A DNA stretch of 64,000 nt from Marchantia polymorpha subsp. ruderalis (lineage: Eukaryota; Streptophyta; Marchantiopsida; Marchantiales; Marchantiaceae), in assembly GCA_037833965.1 (NCBI GenBank), contig AP031357.1:5352001-5416000 (forward strand), read 5' to 3'. This document shows positions 52,640 through 64,000 of the stretch, one piece after another. The stretch's first letter is position 1. Each line of letters opens with the position of its first letter. The notes under the pieces are model-generated. The model searched no databases. It saw only the letters and a program-made list of their open reading frames with translations, and had not been told where the DNA came from. A program made the position numbers and the translations under genes.

Positions 52640-54038
52640 TGCAACTACTCCATAATTAAGGAGTGCAGAGTGCTTTGCTACTCCCTAATTGAGTACGGAA
52701 CTGAGCACAAAAGGTCATCATGTAGTGACTCGGAAATATAGTCGAAAAGCTTAGAACAAGCTCTCTATACATCCCATTATTCAGTTTCCAAGAAACATGG
52801 GCAGTGTGATATTCGAGTAAATAGGATAGAGGAAGAGAACCTGGAGAAAATAATATTCTCAAAGGTTGGCAAATGATACTTTACTATCCGGTTTGACAGT
52901 CATGATCACAATTATTGCTTGAGGAGTTAACAATCAGATTTACACTCAATAATTTCCTTATCGACCTGCATGACACAAGTAACTAACATCTAGATTAATT
53001 AAACATGGTCTATAGTATCATGAACAACACATAGTTTCCAGAATTATAGATGAATCAATCAAAGCTAGGAGGCAAAGCCATCGGTTTGATTAAGCCGCAT
53101 GAGTAAGCATAATCTTATTCAAGAGAGTTAGGTACATTCTAAAAGAAACTCACAAATAATTACCCACAAATGCACGAGAACTCTTTACATAAGTTCTTCA
53201 TACATATCCACGTCAGGTTATAGTTATTGCACCTAACATAAAATCATACTAGACTTCATATCGACTCATAAGTTAGCATTAAGGCACGTCTTACTTCTCA
53301 TATATAATCCACGAACCAACTTCATTACAATTCAGAAGTCATATGCTGGTCTGCTATTTGATTGTTCAAAATTGTAGCCTCAACTATCAGATTCATCTAT
53401 CGGATACAAGAGCATTTACTACTAATGTAATTCTCTTGCCTTGCTTTCATCAACCTTGACATACTTCTTTATCTGCACAATACACTTTCGAGACAATTAG
53501 CATTCTCACGTGTTTTGTCTGTATCTTGTGTTTGTATTCTGTTGTTTTGTCTAGGATTAATAGTTTGTCTGAGATTAATAGTCTATTAGTAACTCCCTGA
53601 TATGTGGTAGTAGACCTGCATGATCCAATGCTCTTCACATGCTAGCCCTTACGCAATGATCAGGGAGACTTCAGTGTGCTCTCAAGCCTTTATTATAGAA
53701 ATTTGAAGAGAATACTTAACTATACCAAAAAATGTAGAGGAGATGTTGCAATCAGCTCTGTAAGGATTCTAGACCACATAAGGGAGTTTTAATCACTCGA
53801 TTTGAAGTTTTAGATGATCTGTAAACTTGGAGTGTTCGTGTGACAAAGATAATTTCAAGAGCATGAGCAAAAGTACGACATTTCTCTAGAAGAATTGACG
53901 TTTGTACACAGGTAGATTGGACGTCGGACTCAGTAGAGCTCATGTTAATTAGTCAATAATATTCCGATGTTAGTGACAATTGAGGCATGAACGGACAACG
54001 TTTCACACGATCATAACTTGAGAATACGATGATTCAAA
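52640..54038. other. No gene seen
   Basis: Mixed, AT-leaning sequence between two minus-strand fragments that may belong to one broken SANT-like gene. It could hold introns of that gene, but no splice sites joining coding pieces could be shown. Confidence 0.3.
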
Positions 54039-54633
54039 TCACGACCCTATCATAAAATCCCTAGGCAAAGCCGCAGACCCAAGCATTAAAAAACAAAGCA
54101 ATTGGATCTTGCGACAGAAAACATAGTCAATGTGGTATATGCGTATGCTGGACTTATCTTGCTTAGGCGCTACTGAAAATGCACTATGCATTTCTCCTCG
54201 TATTGTGATCAAATTTGATGATCCAATGATACTTCCAATACCCATTACTCTTTGAAGCATCCATTTACTCTTTTTCACGCCGTCCACATGAGTAATTTCA
54301 AGGTTTTTACGTACAATTTTTTGTTTTTTGCTCGTTTTTATCTGTATAGCATCACATTCACTGAATTTGTGTTTTTTTAAAACCACTATTGAGTCCAACG
54401 GGGACGTTGTAAGCGACGTGACTTGCAGGCGGAAACTGCATTCATGGGAGTAAATGCACAAAGGACTTTGGAAAAATAAAAGGCATTTGAACACTTGGAT
54501 CCGGAAATCTTTCAAAAAAAGGCGAAGTTGGAATGGTACTACCCTTCGCACTGAATTTTGACCCCACAGCTGGAGATTTGGAAGCCGACTCATGATGCGT
54601 GAAGTTATGAAATGGAGTTCTCTGTGAATTCAT
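54039..54633 (-). pseudogene. Possible N-terminal piece of a broken SANT-like gene
   Basis: Two overlapping minus-strand ORFs (54442-54633 and 54039-54593) give a Ser/Pro-rich start (MNSQRTPFHNF) and, in the next frame, basic stretches TSKKQKIVRK and DGVKKSKWMLQ, the latter resembling the K-x-RW start of a Myb/SANT repeat. A frameshift would connect them. A link to the fragment at 52221-52637 is plausible by strand and spacing only. Confidence 0.3.
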
Positions 54634-55110
54634 GGTGTCGGGAGAATGTCAAAAAATTTCCAATACAGTGGGAAGTACTCCTCGATGAGTAACTTGTAAA
54701 AGGCGCAAAAATACACGTGTACTCTATGTTATCGTAAAAACCAAATTTCTAGCCACAAGTGCTTGGTACTTTGTAGCAATTGTTTTTTTGCCACCTAGTA
54801 TATTTTATATTTCCGCTATGCAACCCCCGGGCTGACTCTCACTCATGTTTACCTCTGATGGCTTTACGGTAGCGCATCATGATTCTAGAAGATAGGCATT
54901 CATCCTCACACTCATGTTCCAAACACCTTCTCTCACAAACTCTCCATGTATCACTCCAACCACACACAAACTCTCCTCACATCACTCTCTTCACATAAAC
55001 ACAAACACACGTCGATACTCCAAGATACTCAAAAACTTCACTCCTTCATTCCTGAAACAAGTACTCACACATGACTCTCCAAACTTGCTTGAGAGATGTT
55101 ACTCTACCTT

Positions 55111-55120
55111 TCTATTTATA
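55111..55120 (-). promoter_or_regulatory. TATA box of the LTR-like block
   Basis: TATAAATAGA on the minus strand, placed about 550 bases after the putative LTR start, as expected for the promoter of an LTR. Confidence 0.45.
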
Positions 55121-55420
55121 CCACTTAAGAATATACCATAGTAACATGTGGTAATTTCTTCTAACTTACTTTTAGCTAGGTAAGTTTGACTAACCCTCTC
55201 TATGTGGTAACATGCCATTGGCCTAGCTAAACCTTTTAGAAGTTTCCAGAATCCAAGGTTGAAGTGGCGACATGCCATTGGAAGCATTTAAACTTCTACA
55301 AGCTTCTTAACCACTAAGTCAACACCACTTAGTCTAGCCAATCATCTTTCATACATTTTAGTCTAACCAATCAAATCCAAGCTTTTAATCAAATATCTAA
55401 TCCCTTGGAATCTAGATTTT

Positions 55421-55482
55421 TTGTATAAGACAAAATAGAAGTGCTCACCCCTTGTAAAAGACAAAATAGAAGTGCTCACTTC
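55421..55482. repeat. Two tandem 31-base units
   Basis: ttgta(t/a)aagacaaaatag followed by aagtgctcac occurs at 55421 and again at 55452, nearly identical, inside the LTR-like block. Shorter repeats of aacttagttat(g/a)act follow at 55.53-55.60 kb. Confidence 0.85.
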
Positions 55483-55754
55483 ATTTTTCTAGAACTCCGC
55501 TAATCATTCCGCCAACTATAGACATTGTAGCTAAACTTAGTTATGACTAGATAAACTTAGTTATAACTAACTAGTTTAGTCATAACTAGCTAGACTTAGC
55601 TATCCCTTGGCTAATCATCCTTAATCACTTGACCACTTCTGAGACTTAGTACATATGTGCAACACCCGGTCTTACAGCTACCTCCCGTGTGATAAAGGAG
55701 GCGGCTGGCCCGCCAATGACCGGCGAGGATTCACTACTGGTGCTAGTCGTGTGG

Positions 55755-55830
55755 CTTGACTCTTAGATTCTTGTTCGCTCTTCCACTCTGGTTCTTTTGA
55801 GAGGCTTTTTGATAGCTTTCATCCATTCTT
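55755..55830 (+). repeat. Second copy of the start of the Harbinger relic
   Basis: cttagattcttgtt..., then ccactctggttcttttgaga and ggctttttga, matches 49061-49125 in the same orientation with only a few differences. The similarity stops at catccat, so only about 65 bases are shared. Confidence 0.75.
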
Positions 55831-56449
55831 GAGGAAGATAAGGCTAGGATTTGGCAAGATGGCCACTTCCAAAACAAGTTACAAAGATGCACTATGGTGT
55901 CAAATAGAATAGGGTATGACTGCACTAGAGCCGATGTCACATGCCAGGCTTCCCATTATACTAACTGTCTTTGATAGACCTCTATTCGACAGAGAAACAG
56001 TGAAACTATTTCAACAAGAACAAGGATAAATTATACCAGTGCGGTTCTTTCATGAATCACCGGAGCTTGCTCCTCCACGAGCAAGCTCGCGGCCGTTTCA
56101 ATGGGATATTCCTCTTGTAGCACCAGTGACTGTCAGCAGTCCTAGCGCAGGTTCGTCGTTCATTTTGCTGCCCAATCTGACCACACAAAACCAGTACTCG
56201 CGGAGGATACTGTGATGGAAGAATCTAGCGAGCATTATCTTGACCCGAACGATCCATTGAATTAAACGGACCGGAGCGAAAACCATTATTCTAATCGGAA
56301 TTCCCGATTGACGTTTGACTTTGAATAGAACTGATGGGAGCGATTCCGGAGAATCAAAGAACCATATAGACACAGAGTAATGAAGACGCACGATTCACGA
56401 CATCTTTTGACATCACGATGACATAGGATATGAACGCTGACTCGAGAGC

Positions 56450-59400
56450 TGGCTCCCCCTCTAGGTCGTGCCAAGTACAACACTCTCGGAGTTGATAGGC
56501 TTTTCAGATCCCGATTCTCACACTGGCCAAGCCGCAACACTACAACAACCTGACACTTTGCCAGTCATCATGACGACCAGCCTCTTGACGAATGCCGCAA
56601 CGCCTCAACCTGCTTCATCGAGTCCAGCCCCAAGGTTCATACTATCATGAAGCGAGGCTTATCCTTTTGAAGACACAAGTATGAATCTCCCTTCAGTTTC
56701 GTCCTTTCTGACCAGAGTTGACCAAGAGAATTCTATTCCGGTTTCGGCCCCACCTCTTAGGCATATGTTAAAAGTCGTCAAAAAGCTCTTGATTGACGAT
56801 AACTCAGTTGTGCCAGCTCCCCTACTCGTCTAGACAACAAAGCCAATCCGAATTTGGCCACGATCTCGGCACCATCAACCGACCGCAACCCAGTGAGAAG
56901 TAGTTCCTCCTCTATAAGGGATATGAGGATAGTTGCAAGACTAAAAATGTCCACACAACCAAAATCGCCCTTCTCCTACAATATATGGAGGTTTAGAAAT
57001 TTGACACCAACACGTGCTCAAGACGCAAAATCTCCTTCGAAGACAGAATGATAATAAACCTGCTGATGATAAACATTCGCGGCTTGAATGAGAATTCAGC
57101 ATGGACGCTTTACAGTACTACATCAGCAAGTGTAACCTCTCTCAAGATTTTGTCGCACTACAAAAACAGAAACTTTGTGGGAATTTTTTTTACCCACATT
57201 GGTCAACGACTATGAAGATCTTCAATTGCTCACGGCCTGAAGGCCTCGCTTGGTTACGGACATGACGCCCACGACCCTCGGGTGGGGTGTGGGGGAGTTT
57301 GGACCTTTGTACATCCAGATGGGCCCAAAAAATAAACAGGACCGGTCTATGTTCGGAAACAGAGTTCAATGGATGATCTTCACTAACATGACGGGCGGTG
57401 ACATCGACATAGACAACATATACGCTTCCAATGATGCTTCCTCACGTTGCTTGCTGTGGATCGCCCTTGCTCTCAACCTACCTTGTGGATGTCAATGGAT
57501 GCTACTCGACGACTATAACATGGTTGAACATTGGATAGATAAGTTCCGGCGTGACGCATCCATGATTTCACTTTGGGGGGAACACTGTTCGAGATCATGA
57601 AGACCACGCTGAACGTTGTGCATAACCGCATGACTTTCGGGAGTTTAAAATACTCTCGTAACAACAACAGACCGGCCGAAGCTCGAGCGATGACACGATT
57701 GGATAGATTGTACCTATTTTGATAAACTCTCGCGACACCTGATCGCATCCTACTTCATTGTAGTTTTCGAAGTGATTTTCCAAGATCGGATCATCCACCA
57801 CTATTTGCAACGGTCCAACTAGCGACAAAGCCAGCGTGTCAAATTCATTGGAAGATGAATCCTTCTTGGTTCAAACAAGCCACTCCTCAAATTGTTGAGA
57901 TTTGGATGTCAGCTCCTCTGACGGCCACCTTCTTCTCCAGATTGCGGAAAATCACTCATTTTTACTGAAAATTCTATCGGCGAAAGGCATCCGCCTTTAG
58001 AGCAGACAAGGTGGCATTGCCAGAGGCACTTGCAAAAGCCACTAATTGAGCTCAAAAGGACCTAGATTATCCGATTCTCATGAATCAAAGAGTCGCTCTA
58101 AGATTCCGTCTCTTTAAGACCAAGGAACGCATGATTGCATGTAGAAAGGCGAGCTCAAGAATCCACTACAAACTACTTGGTAACCAAGTGAGCCATGAGT
58201 TTTTCCGTGCGGTTCGGGATAAAAACTCCTCTGCGTGCATCTCCGCGCTCCATGACGCGCACGACACTCGATCACCTACAGAGATGAAATTGAGCAATGC
58301 GCACTGACATACTACATCGCGTTATATGCGGTGCCACCGTTGGCTGCACATCAGACTGCAGGGAAGACATCACTTCTTTCAAGCCTTCAGGCCTCATTCT
58401 CCGAACAATTTCCAGCGTCCGTGTTGATGATCTGGAGCGAGTTCTGGACGTTGCTGAATTCCAGACGGCTCTTAAAACCATGGCAGTTGGCAAGAGCCTA
58501 GGCCTCAATGGCGTGATTCTTGAGTTTTACTCAACATTCTGGGATTTCATCAAAATGAATTTCACTAATATGATCCACCGGGCCATTCTGGCAGGCTTGC
58601 TGCCATCGAGCACAAACACTGGATTGATCGTCCTTCTTTCGGAAGAAGGCGACATGGAGTTTATTGAACACTGACGTCCTATCACGCTCTTGAACCTATC
58701 GTACAAGCCTTTGCGAAAGTGCTCTAGAAGCGGCGTAGGAAACTCCTGCCTGAATTAATCAACGATGGTCAAGCTGCGTTTCTTCCGGCTTGTTATATCA
58801 TCGACACAATCCTTTTACAACACGAAATTATCGCATGGGCCCAAGCGTCCGAGCAACCGCTAATTATGCTGAAGCTTGACTTCAGTAAGGCTTATCACAC
58901 GGTTAGTTGGAGTTTCCTTTTTCATGCCATGTCTCGCATGGAACTTCAACATGCATTTGTTTGAATGGTGGAGATGCTTCTCACTAACGTTGCTACAACC
59001 GTTTCCATAAACGGCCTCGGCACAGACGAGTTTCATATACATCGGGGGCTGCGACAAAGCTGTCCCCTCGCATTTTCGAGAATTATCATGACAACAATGC
59101 ATTTTTGAGGAAGATATTCATCAACCCTTGCAGGAGAATATATCGGCTTGGTTGTTGATCCGAGGTGATGCTCTAAGGATTATTTGGTTGCAACAGAATC
59201 ATCGCTTGTTCCATGATCACACATGGCCCTTGACACTGCTTGAACAAATCATGTGGAATGCATTGTTGGATTTGGCTCGCACGACATGGGCCAAAGTGCT
59301 TTGGACCTAGCGGCACCAACCCATGGGCATTGACAATGCGCAGCGCCAGGTATTAGGGACCATAAGGTCCTGTTATTCTCATGGTGGGCAAAGAAGCCTT

Positions 59401-59612
59401 GGTGGAACTTTCGGCGGCAGGTTATTCCTGGCCCCGCTCCCACTTCCATTGACTCTCATGACAATGCATAGATTCCGGAGGTATTTTATTTCTAAATGGG
59501 TAGTTCTTGGAGTTATTGCCGGTTGACTTTGTGTTTGCTCAGCTATGCGTGGTGTACTTGATTCATTTTGCAGTGGAATAAACTCACCTATTGCTTAGAA
59601 AAAAAACGAAAA
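56450..59612 (+). pseudogene. LINE (L1-type) retrotransposon relic
   Basis: Pieces in different frames follow LINE order. An ORF1-like Ser/Thr/Pro region is near 56.47-57.05 kb. An endonuclease piece has WMLLDDYNMVEHW (about 57.5 kb). Reverse transcriptase blocks are VGKSLGLNGVILEFYSTFWD (58297-58674), RPITLLNLSYK, MLKLDFSKAY (about 58866) and RGLRQSCPLAF (about 59045). After a jump comes a C-terminal piece RGDALRIIWLQQNHRLFHDH (59128-59310) of the kind that follows the RT domain, then a 3' A-rich tail at 59598-59614. The RT active-site block (normally F/Y-A-D-D) should lie between 59075 and 59130 but is absent. Many stops and frameshifts make it inactive. Confidence 0.8.
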
Positions 59613-59614
59613 AA

Positions 59615-61330
59615 TCTTACTTTTTATACAAATGACATGTTTTATTAATTTTTCTCTTAATTATCAAGATGTATATATTTATGTTACTTTATATAAATTT
59701 TCACATATTTATGGGAACATATATATCACATTATAAATAGTATCGTGTGAGTTTAATTAGATTATAAATATTTTTAATATTCTATAGTTCAAATAATGTT
59801 TTTTTATGAGATGTGAAATGAGTGAGATGAGTTAATTATATGTTATATCTTGTTTAAATTTGGAAATAGAATTGTTTAATATTATATTTTATTTTGATTG
59901 TGTAATTTTCTAATTTTTAATAATAGTTGTCAGAAACAAGTTTACAAAAGAAAATATTATTTGATGATAGTGGTCGATAACATTTATATACACATAGAAA
60001 AGACACACAGTTATAGAAAATTGTACCTTACATATAACCTTTAATTTCTGGAAATTTATCATATTCAGATGTTGACAGTGAATTCTCAACGTACTCCACT
60101 GAAGTAGTATTACAAGTGTTATCAAACGAGTCATTGCTCGTGCCATGATCCTTTCGTGAACATTCCTGCTGTATACTCTTTTGGCAACACACCACACAAT
60201 GAAGTCAGTTCCATAGGCTTACATTCTTCTCTGTTAGTGCGCACGTCACTGACCATAATACTAGTAAGGGGATTGATTCCTTTATCCAGTCAACACACGC
60301 CTGCTACGTACGATGCTAGTTGACAACTTGGACAGCCAATGTCAATATGCATTTGTGGTCCGGTCTTTGCTGTTAATCAAATTTAATGTCAGATCCAACA
60401 ACACAATGGTGAGTGGAAAGACATATCGATCAGGAGCATATGATATGAATCGAAGACCCGTCCAACAGTGGCAGCGAGAAACTTCCGGTTCACGTTGCAC
60501 CGGCATTCAACAGATGATCAGGCTACAAGATCCGTAGAAGCAGTATTTCACGACAACATAGATTCACTGTCGAGTATCACATAAACGCAAGCTCCGGACA
60601 ACTTCGTACCATCGCTAGACAATTTAGACTGGACAAAGAAACTGCTGACATTACCATCGGTCAATTACACAGAGGATTTCAAGTAATTTCGATCCTTTAT
60701 TCATATACAAAATCTTATGGACAGTTAAGAAGACGTTGGGATGGAATAGCATCATGCAAGCGGCACCCCTTCCCTGTGAAATATGGGCACATTTTTGAGA
60801 CGGTTCGGAGGAAACAACTCGGGAGAGTCCACTATTGATGGGTCATTTTGTTGTCGTTATCTCCCGTCACTGACTTTCTCTTTGCGTGCAGATAGGAGAG
60901 AAGAGCAGAGAGACAGTTTTGTGAACTTACAGAAGCCAGTTTACAAAGAGCAGCGACAATTCGGGCAGGAAACTGGCACGGCCAAACCATGCGGAAATAC
61001 ACAAATGCCAACTTCTCTAGAATTCTTATGCTACAAGCGGCCGGACAGCTAACAATGACAGGTTCCATGAGCAAAGTGTACGCTCTGGGTGATTCTCACG
61101 ATAGTGAAAGCACCCATCTTCAGCCCGTCCTCTTCAGCACAAGCGGCACGAGATGCCATCCATGCATCAGAAGATCACGATACCTTTCAGAACGTTCATT
61201 GACTCTTTCAGACAAAAATTCAGACAGCACTCCCTGGTTCACTTTAAATAGAAAAGAGGGAGAGCTCCTTTCAGATTAGATGACGTCATATGGCAAAACC
61301 TCACAGCCATAGTAGAGTTTAGATGGTGTA
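59615..61330. other. Intergenic, 3' of CHUP1
   Basis: AT-rich to about 60.05 kb, then balanced sequence. ORFs at 60313-60537, 60783-61052 and 60989-61279 show no motif. The right end probably holds the 3' UTR of the minus-strand CHUP1 gene. Confidence 0.4.
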
Positions 61331-64000
61331 TCAAGTCTCCTCTGCCGCTGCTTCGGGAGTAACCCTCTTATGGGCCCGGTTGCGTAGCTCCTCAAATGCT
61401 TTCATACTTTCGGGATCGAAACCACCAGCAAACTGAGAAAACAAATACCAAAACGAGTTAAAACCATGAAAGCAAAGACTTACACAGGGATCACAACGGA
61501 AGTTCCGAGAATTATCAAAGCGAGATAGATGGTTACCTGGTGTACTCGGAAAGCGAATCGAACACCTTGCAGCAAGAAAAACTCCCGCACTGGCTCCTTC
61601 TCTGGACCATTGCCCAGAGTGTCCAGCTCCAAAGCTACTCTCTTCATGTACTGCTTAGCTAATCTTACAGAAGCAAGCTTGATCTGCTCACACGGTGGGA
61701 AAGAATGTCAGTGGGTTCACCATTTCATCATAAACTCAAATTTTCACGGAAGGTCTGGACAACCTTTCGATATAAAGAATACAATATTTACTCGCTGCAA
61801 ACAATCAAGTCTCGGATTTTCTTTAACTTTGACTTCTATTATACCTTGCCAATAAACCCACTATCCAACATCCAGTTGGTAGGTATGCTGTACTCCTTGT
61901 ATCGAGCCATCGCCATGTCTCTCGTCCGAAGAAGAGCAAACACGCTTTGCTCGACCCTGTGAAAGACACAGATCTTCGTCAGCTTTACAGTGTCAAGGAT
62001 TCGAGGACACAACGAGATATTCTAGAGCGAGAACTATAATACAAGTTGAAAAGTTCCAAGCACCGCTCGACTGTCGTTTACTCCTATCGAATCCGCTTAT
62101 GGCACTCTGGAAATACTCTAACCAAAAGGCTGGTATTAAAGATGAAAAGATGTATACAGTATGTTCAGAAACATACTTCTCTAGAGCAGCCAACATCTTC
62201 TTCAGAGCAGAATCTGTTGGAACCCGCAAGTCATCTTCATAAGTGGATATTTCCGTACAAAGCTTCTTAAGGTCTAAATACTCAAAAGCGGCTTCACGCA
62301 GAGCATCAGCCTTGTTCTCTGGCCAATCAAAGTGTTTCAAGACAGCACGCTCGTCAACCTGCACAACGAAGTCCCAAGGTTGATTAATCAATCTGCATGC
62401 ACAAATTCATACCGATAGTAACTCTCATTTTTTTACACGTCTTTTTTCAATATTTATTTGCCACTTCATTTGTTTGCTCGTAGAGGCCTTCAGACTAAGC
62501 AGCTCCAAATCCAACGACCTCAGTTCCATCAGAGTATAAGATTCCTGACTTCCCGACCTCTAATCAGACACACGAGCAGGTTCAGAAGTCGTACCAAGAA
62601 AGAGAGTTCATCATCGAGCCAGGTGACGAAAGCCACGACGTCCTCAATATCGGTGTATTGGGCTCCTCTGACTTCTGTGGCCAACGATTTAACAAAATCT
62701 GCCTGTGTTTCCACGTCCGCTTTAATCTGTCACATAGAAGAAGAAGTTCAGTCTTAGCTATGATCACAGTACAACTCTGTAGAAGCTTGAATATCCAAAC
62801 CAGAAAGTAACTTTGGTTTTTCAAACGATAAGTTATTTCTAAAATGTCAATACTTACAGCCAAGAGATGCGCAGAGCGATTCTCAAGTTCTCCGACCATG
62901 TTGTTCCTTGCTTCAGCGGAATTCCCACCGGAGGCAGCGAGCTCCTTCTTCGCACCAATTTTCATCAAAGACTGGTAGAATTCTACAACTTCTGGAGCCC
63001 GTTGCATCTTATTTCCACCAACACTAGCTCCAAGTTTACCACCAGGAGGAGGAGGTGGTGGAGGCGGTGGAGGAGCACCAGGAGCACCTGGAAGTCTTGG
63101 AGGAGGTGGAGGAGGAGGTGGGGGAGGAGGCCCTCCAGCTCCCGGGGGTCTAGGAATAGCTGGGCCGGCTGCTGGTGTAGAGGCCGAAGGCTTGGGAGGA
63201 GGTTTAGGTACCCTGAGAGCTCTCTTCTCGATTTCTGCGGGTGTCATCTTGACTACCTCCGTACGCTTGGCAGCAGCTGCCTCTTCAATCTTCTCCTCAA
63301 CCTTCTTCTTGATCGTTTTCTCTCTCTCCACGGCTGCTTTATGTCTGTCCTTGAATGCCGGGTATTTCTCATCGAGTGGCCCTGCAGTTTTAGCCATGAG
63401 ACTGAAAGAAGTTGCTACTCCACTGAAATCTGGTTTCTCCCTTGTTTTGACGGGCTTCAAACCGGCCTTGGTTATTGAAAGGTTGCTCGGAGATCTTCCA
63501 CCATCTGAACCTGGAGATTCATCTTTCCTTGTTCCAAAGGCGGTAATTTCATGGGGGCCGTCGCTCAGGTTGCGCAGCATAAGTGACTCCAGAGGTCCCC
63601 TAGGAGTCCCACCACCACTAGCTTGTCTGTAATGACCAGGACTACTCCTACCGCTGGAACCGGGACTTCCCAAGTCATGCGCATCGCCATCCTTCTCCTT
63701 TCTGGCACTTCCCCACTTCTTCAGTTTTCCTATCAGTGACTTCCTTCCGCTACTGCTAACAGAGGATGTCCGCGCACCCGAAAAACTGTCAGCACTAAGA
63801 TCGTGGAAGTCACTCAATTCGGATGAGATCGAAGGCTCTGAAGTCGAACTCTCGTAGCCATCTTCGTCCTTCGGTCGCATCTTCTCAACGTCCGGACCAG
63901 CGTACTCCAACATGAGCTGTTTAGCTCGTGCCTGGGACCTTGGGCTGAGGTCTTTATTCAAATCAAGGGCACCGGACTTGCCATCTTGAGGTCTGGAGTT
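61331..64000 (-). CDS. CHUP1: CHUP1, chloroplast positioning and actin-regulating protein (5' partial)
   Basis: CHUP1 sits on the chloroplast outer envelope and controls short actin filaments that move and anchor chloroplasts. Six exons join in phase on the minus strand: 62858-64000 (open at the window edge), 62595-62726, 62177-62358, 61845-61956, 61537-61683 and 61331-61432 (stop TGA 61331-61333), giving 605 visible residues. They show SPRSQARAKQLMLEYAG, a Ser-rich linker, a charged helix (KTIKKKVEEKIEEAAAAKR), two long proline runs separated by RLPGAPGA, and the conserved C-terminal domain (RAPEVVEFYQSLMK, DIEDVVAFVTWLDDELSFL, DERAVLKHFDWPENKADALR, FLLLQGVRFAFRVHQ, FAGGFDPESMKAFEELR). The proline runs fit profilin binding and the C-terminal domain the formin-like actin-nucleating role known for the family. 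The N-terminal membrane and coiled-coil parts lie beyond 64000. Confidence 0.96.

Larger units (their letters stand above)
54880..55672 (-). mobile_element. Solo-LTR-like block with TATA box
   Basis: On the minus strand this block starts TGTAAGACCGGGTGTTGCAC at 55672, a common start of plant LTRs (usually Ty3-type), and contains TATAAATAGA (55120-55111) followed by a transcribed-region-like stretch with GA- and GT-rich repeats. No internal coding region or primer-binding site adjoins it, so it may be a solo LTR. The exact left end is uncertain. Confidence 0.45.

Noticed and set aside
62867..63632. Plus-strand ORFs rich in Arg/Trp or Ser opposite CHUP1
   Set aside because: Shadows of the proline-rich CHUP1 exon; no independent motif.

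Overview
The window is nuclear DNA from a land plant. GT-AG introns break up every convincing gene, and two families (CHUP1 and a CRGC..YSS small protein) belong to green plants. The best guess is a liverwort close to Marchantia polymorpha, because the repetitive coiled-coil ORF at 21.6-22.6 kb resembles a family I associate with that genome. This is recognition from memory and was not searched.

Layout. The left part holds the 3' half of a UBE2E-type ubiquitin-conjugating enzyme (1-991, +), an AT-rich island (about 2.74-4.69 kb), a shrunken Copia-type LTR relic (4.69-5.66 kb), an eight-exon R3H/G-patch gene of the Sqs1 type (7456-13470, +) and a five-exon conserved plant gene of unknown function (16269-18688, +). 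From about 20.3 to 33 kb the DNA is repeat-derived: a degenerate tandem repeat, a 29-base G run, a nonsense-mutated coiled-coil ORF, a Copia gag zinc-knuckle relic, two strong inverted repeats, a dead hAT transposase and a long AT-rich island. A 13-exon LUC7 splicing-factor gene follows (37591-44200, -), with a second in-frame first exon just upstream (44708-44857). A third AT-rich island (45.5-48.95 kb) leads into a transposon graveyard: a PIF/Harbinger transposase whose third catalytic acidic residue is missing, Myb/SANT-like fragments on the other strand, a solo-LTR-like block and a LINE without its RT active-site block. The right edge carries the C-terminal part of CHUP1 (61331-64000, -), running off the window.

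The four multi-exon genes (E2, Sqs1-like, CRGC protein, LUC7) and CHUP1 look intact and unrelated: protein ubiquitylation, RNA helicase/splicing cofactor, unknown, U1 snRNP and chloroplast positioning. They sit as islands between decayed transposons. Several relics carry in-frame stops that a C-to-T change at CAG, CAA or CGA would produce, as expected from long-term cytosine methylation. The most interesting feature is the pair of mutually exclusive first coding exons of LUC7. I found no CRISPR array, rRNA or supportable tRNA, and no clear new multi-gene system.
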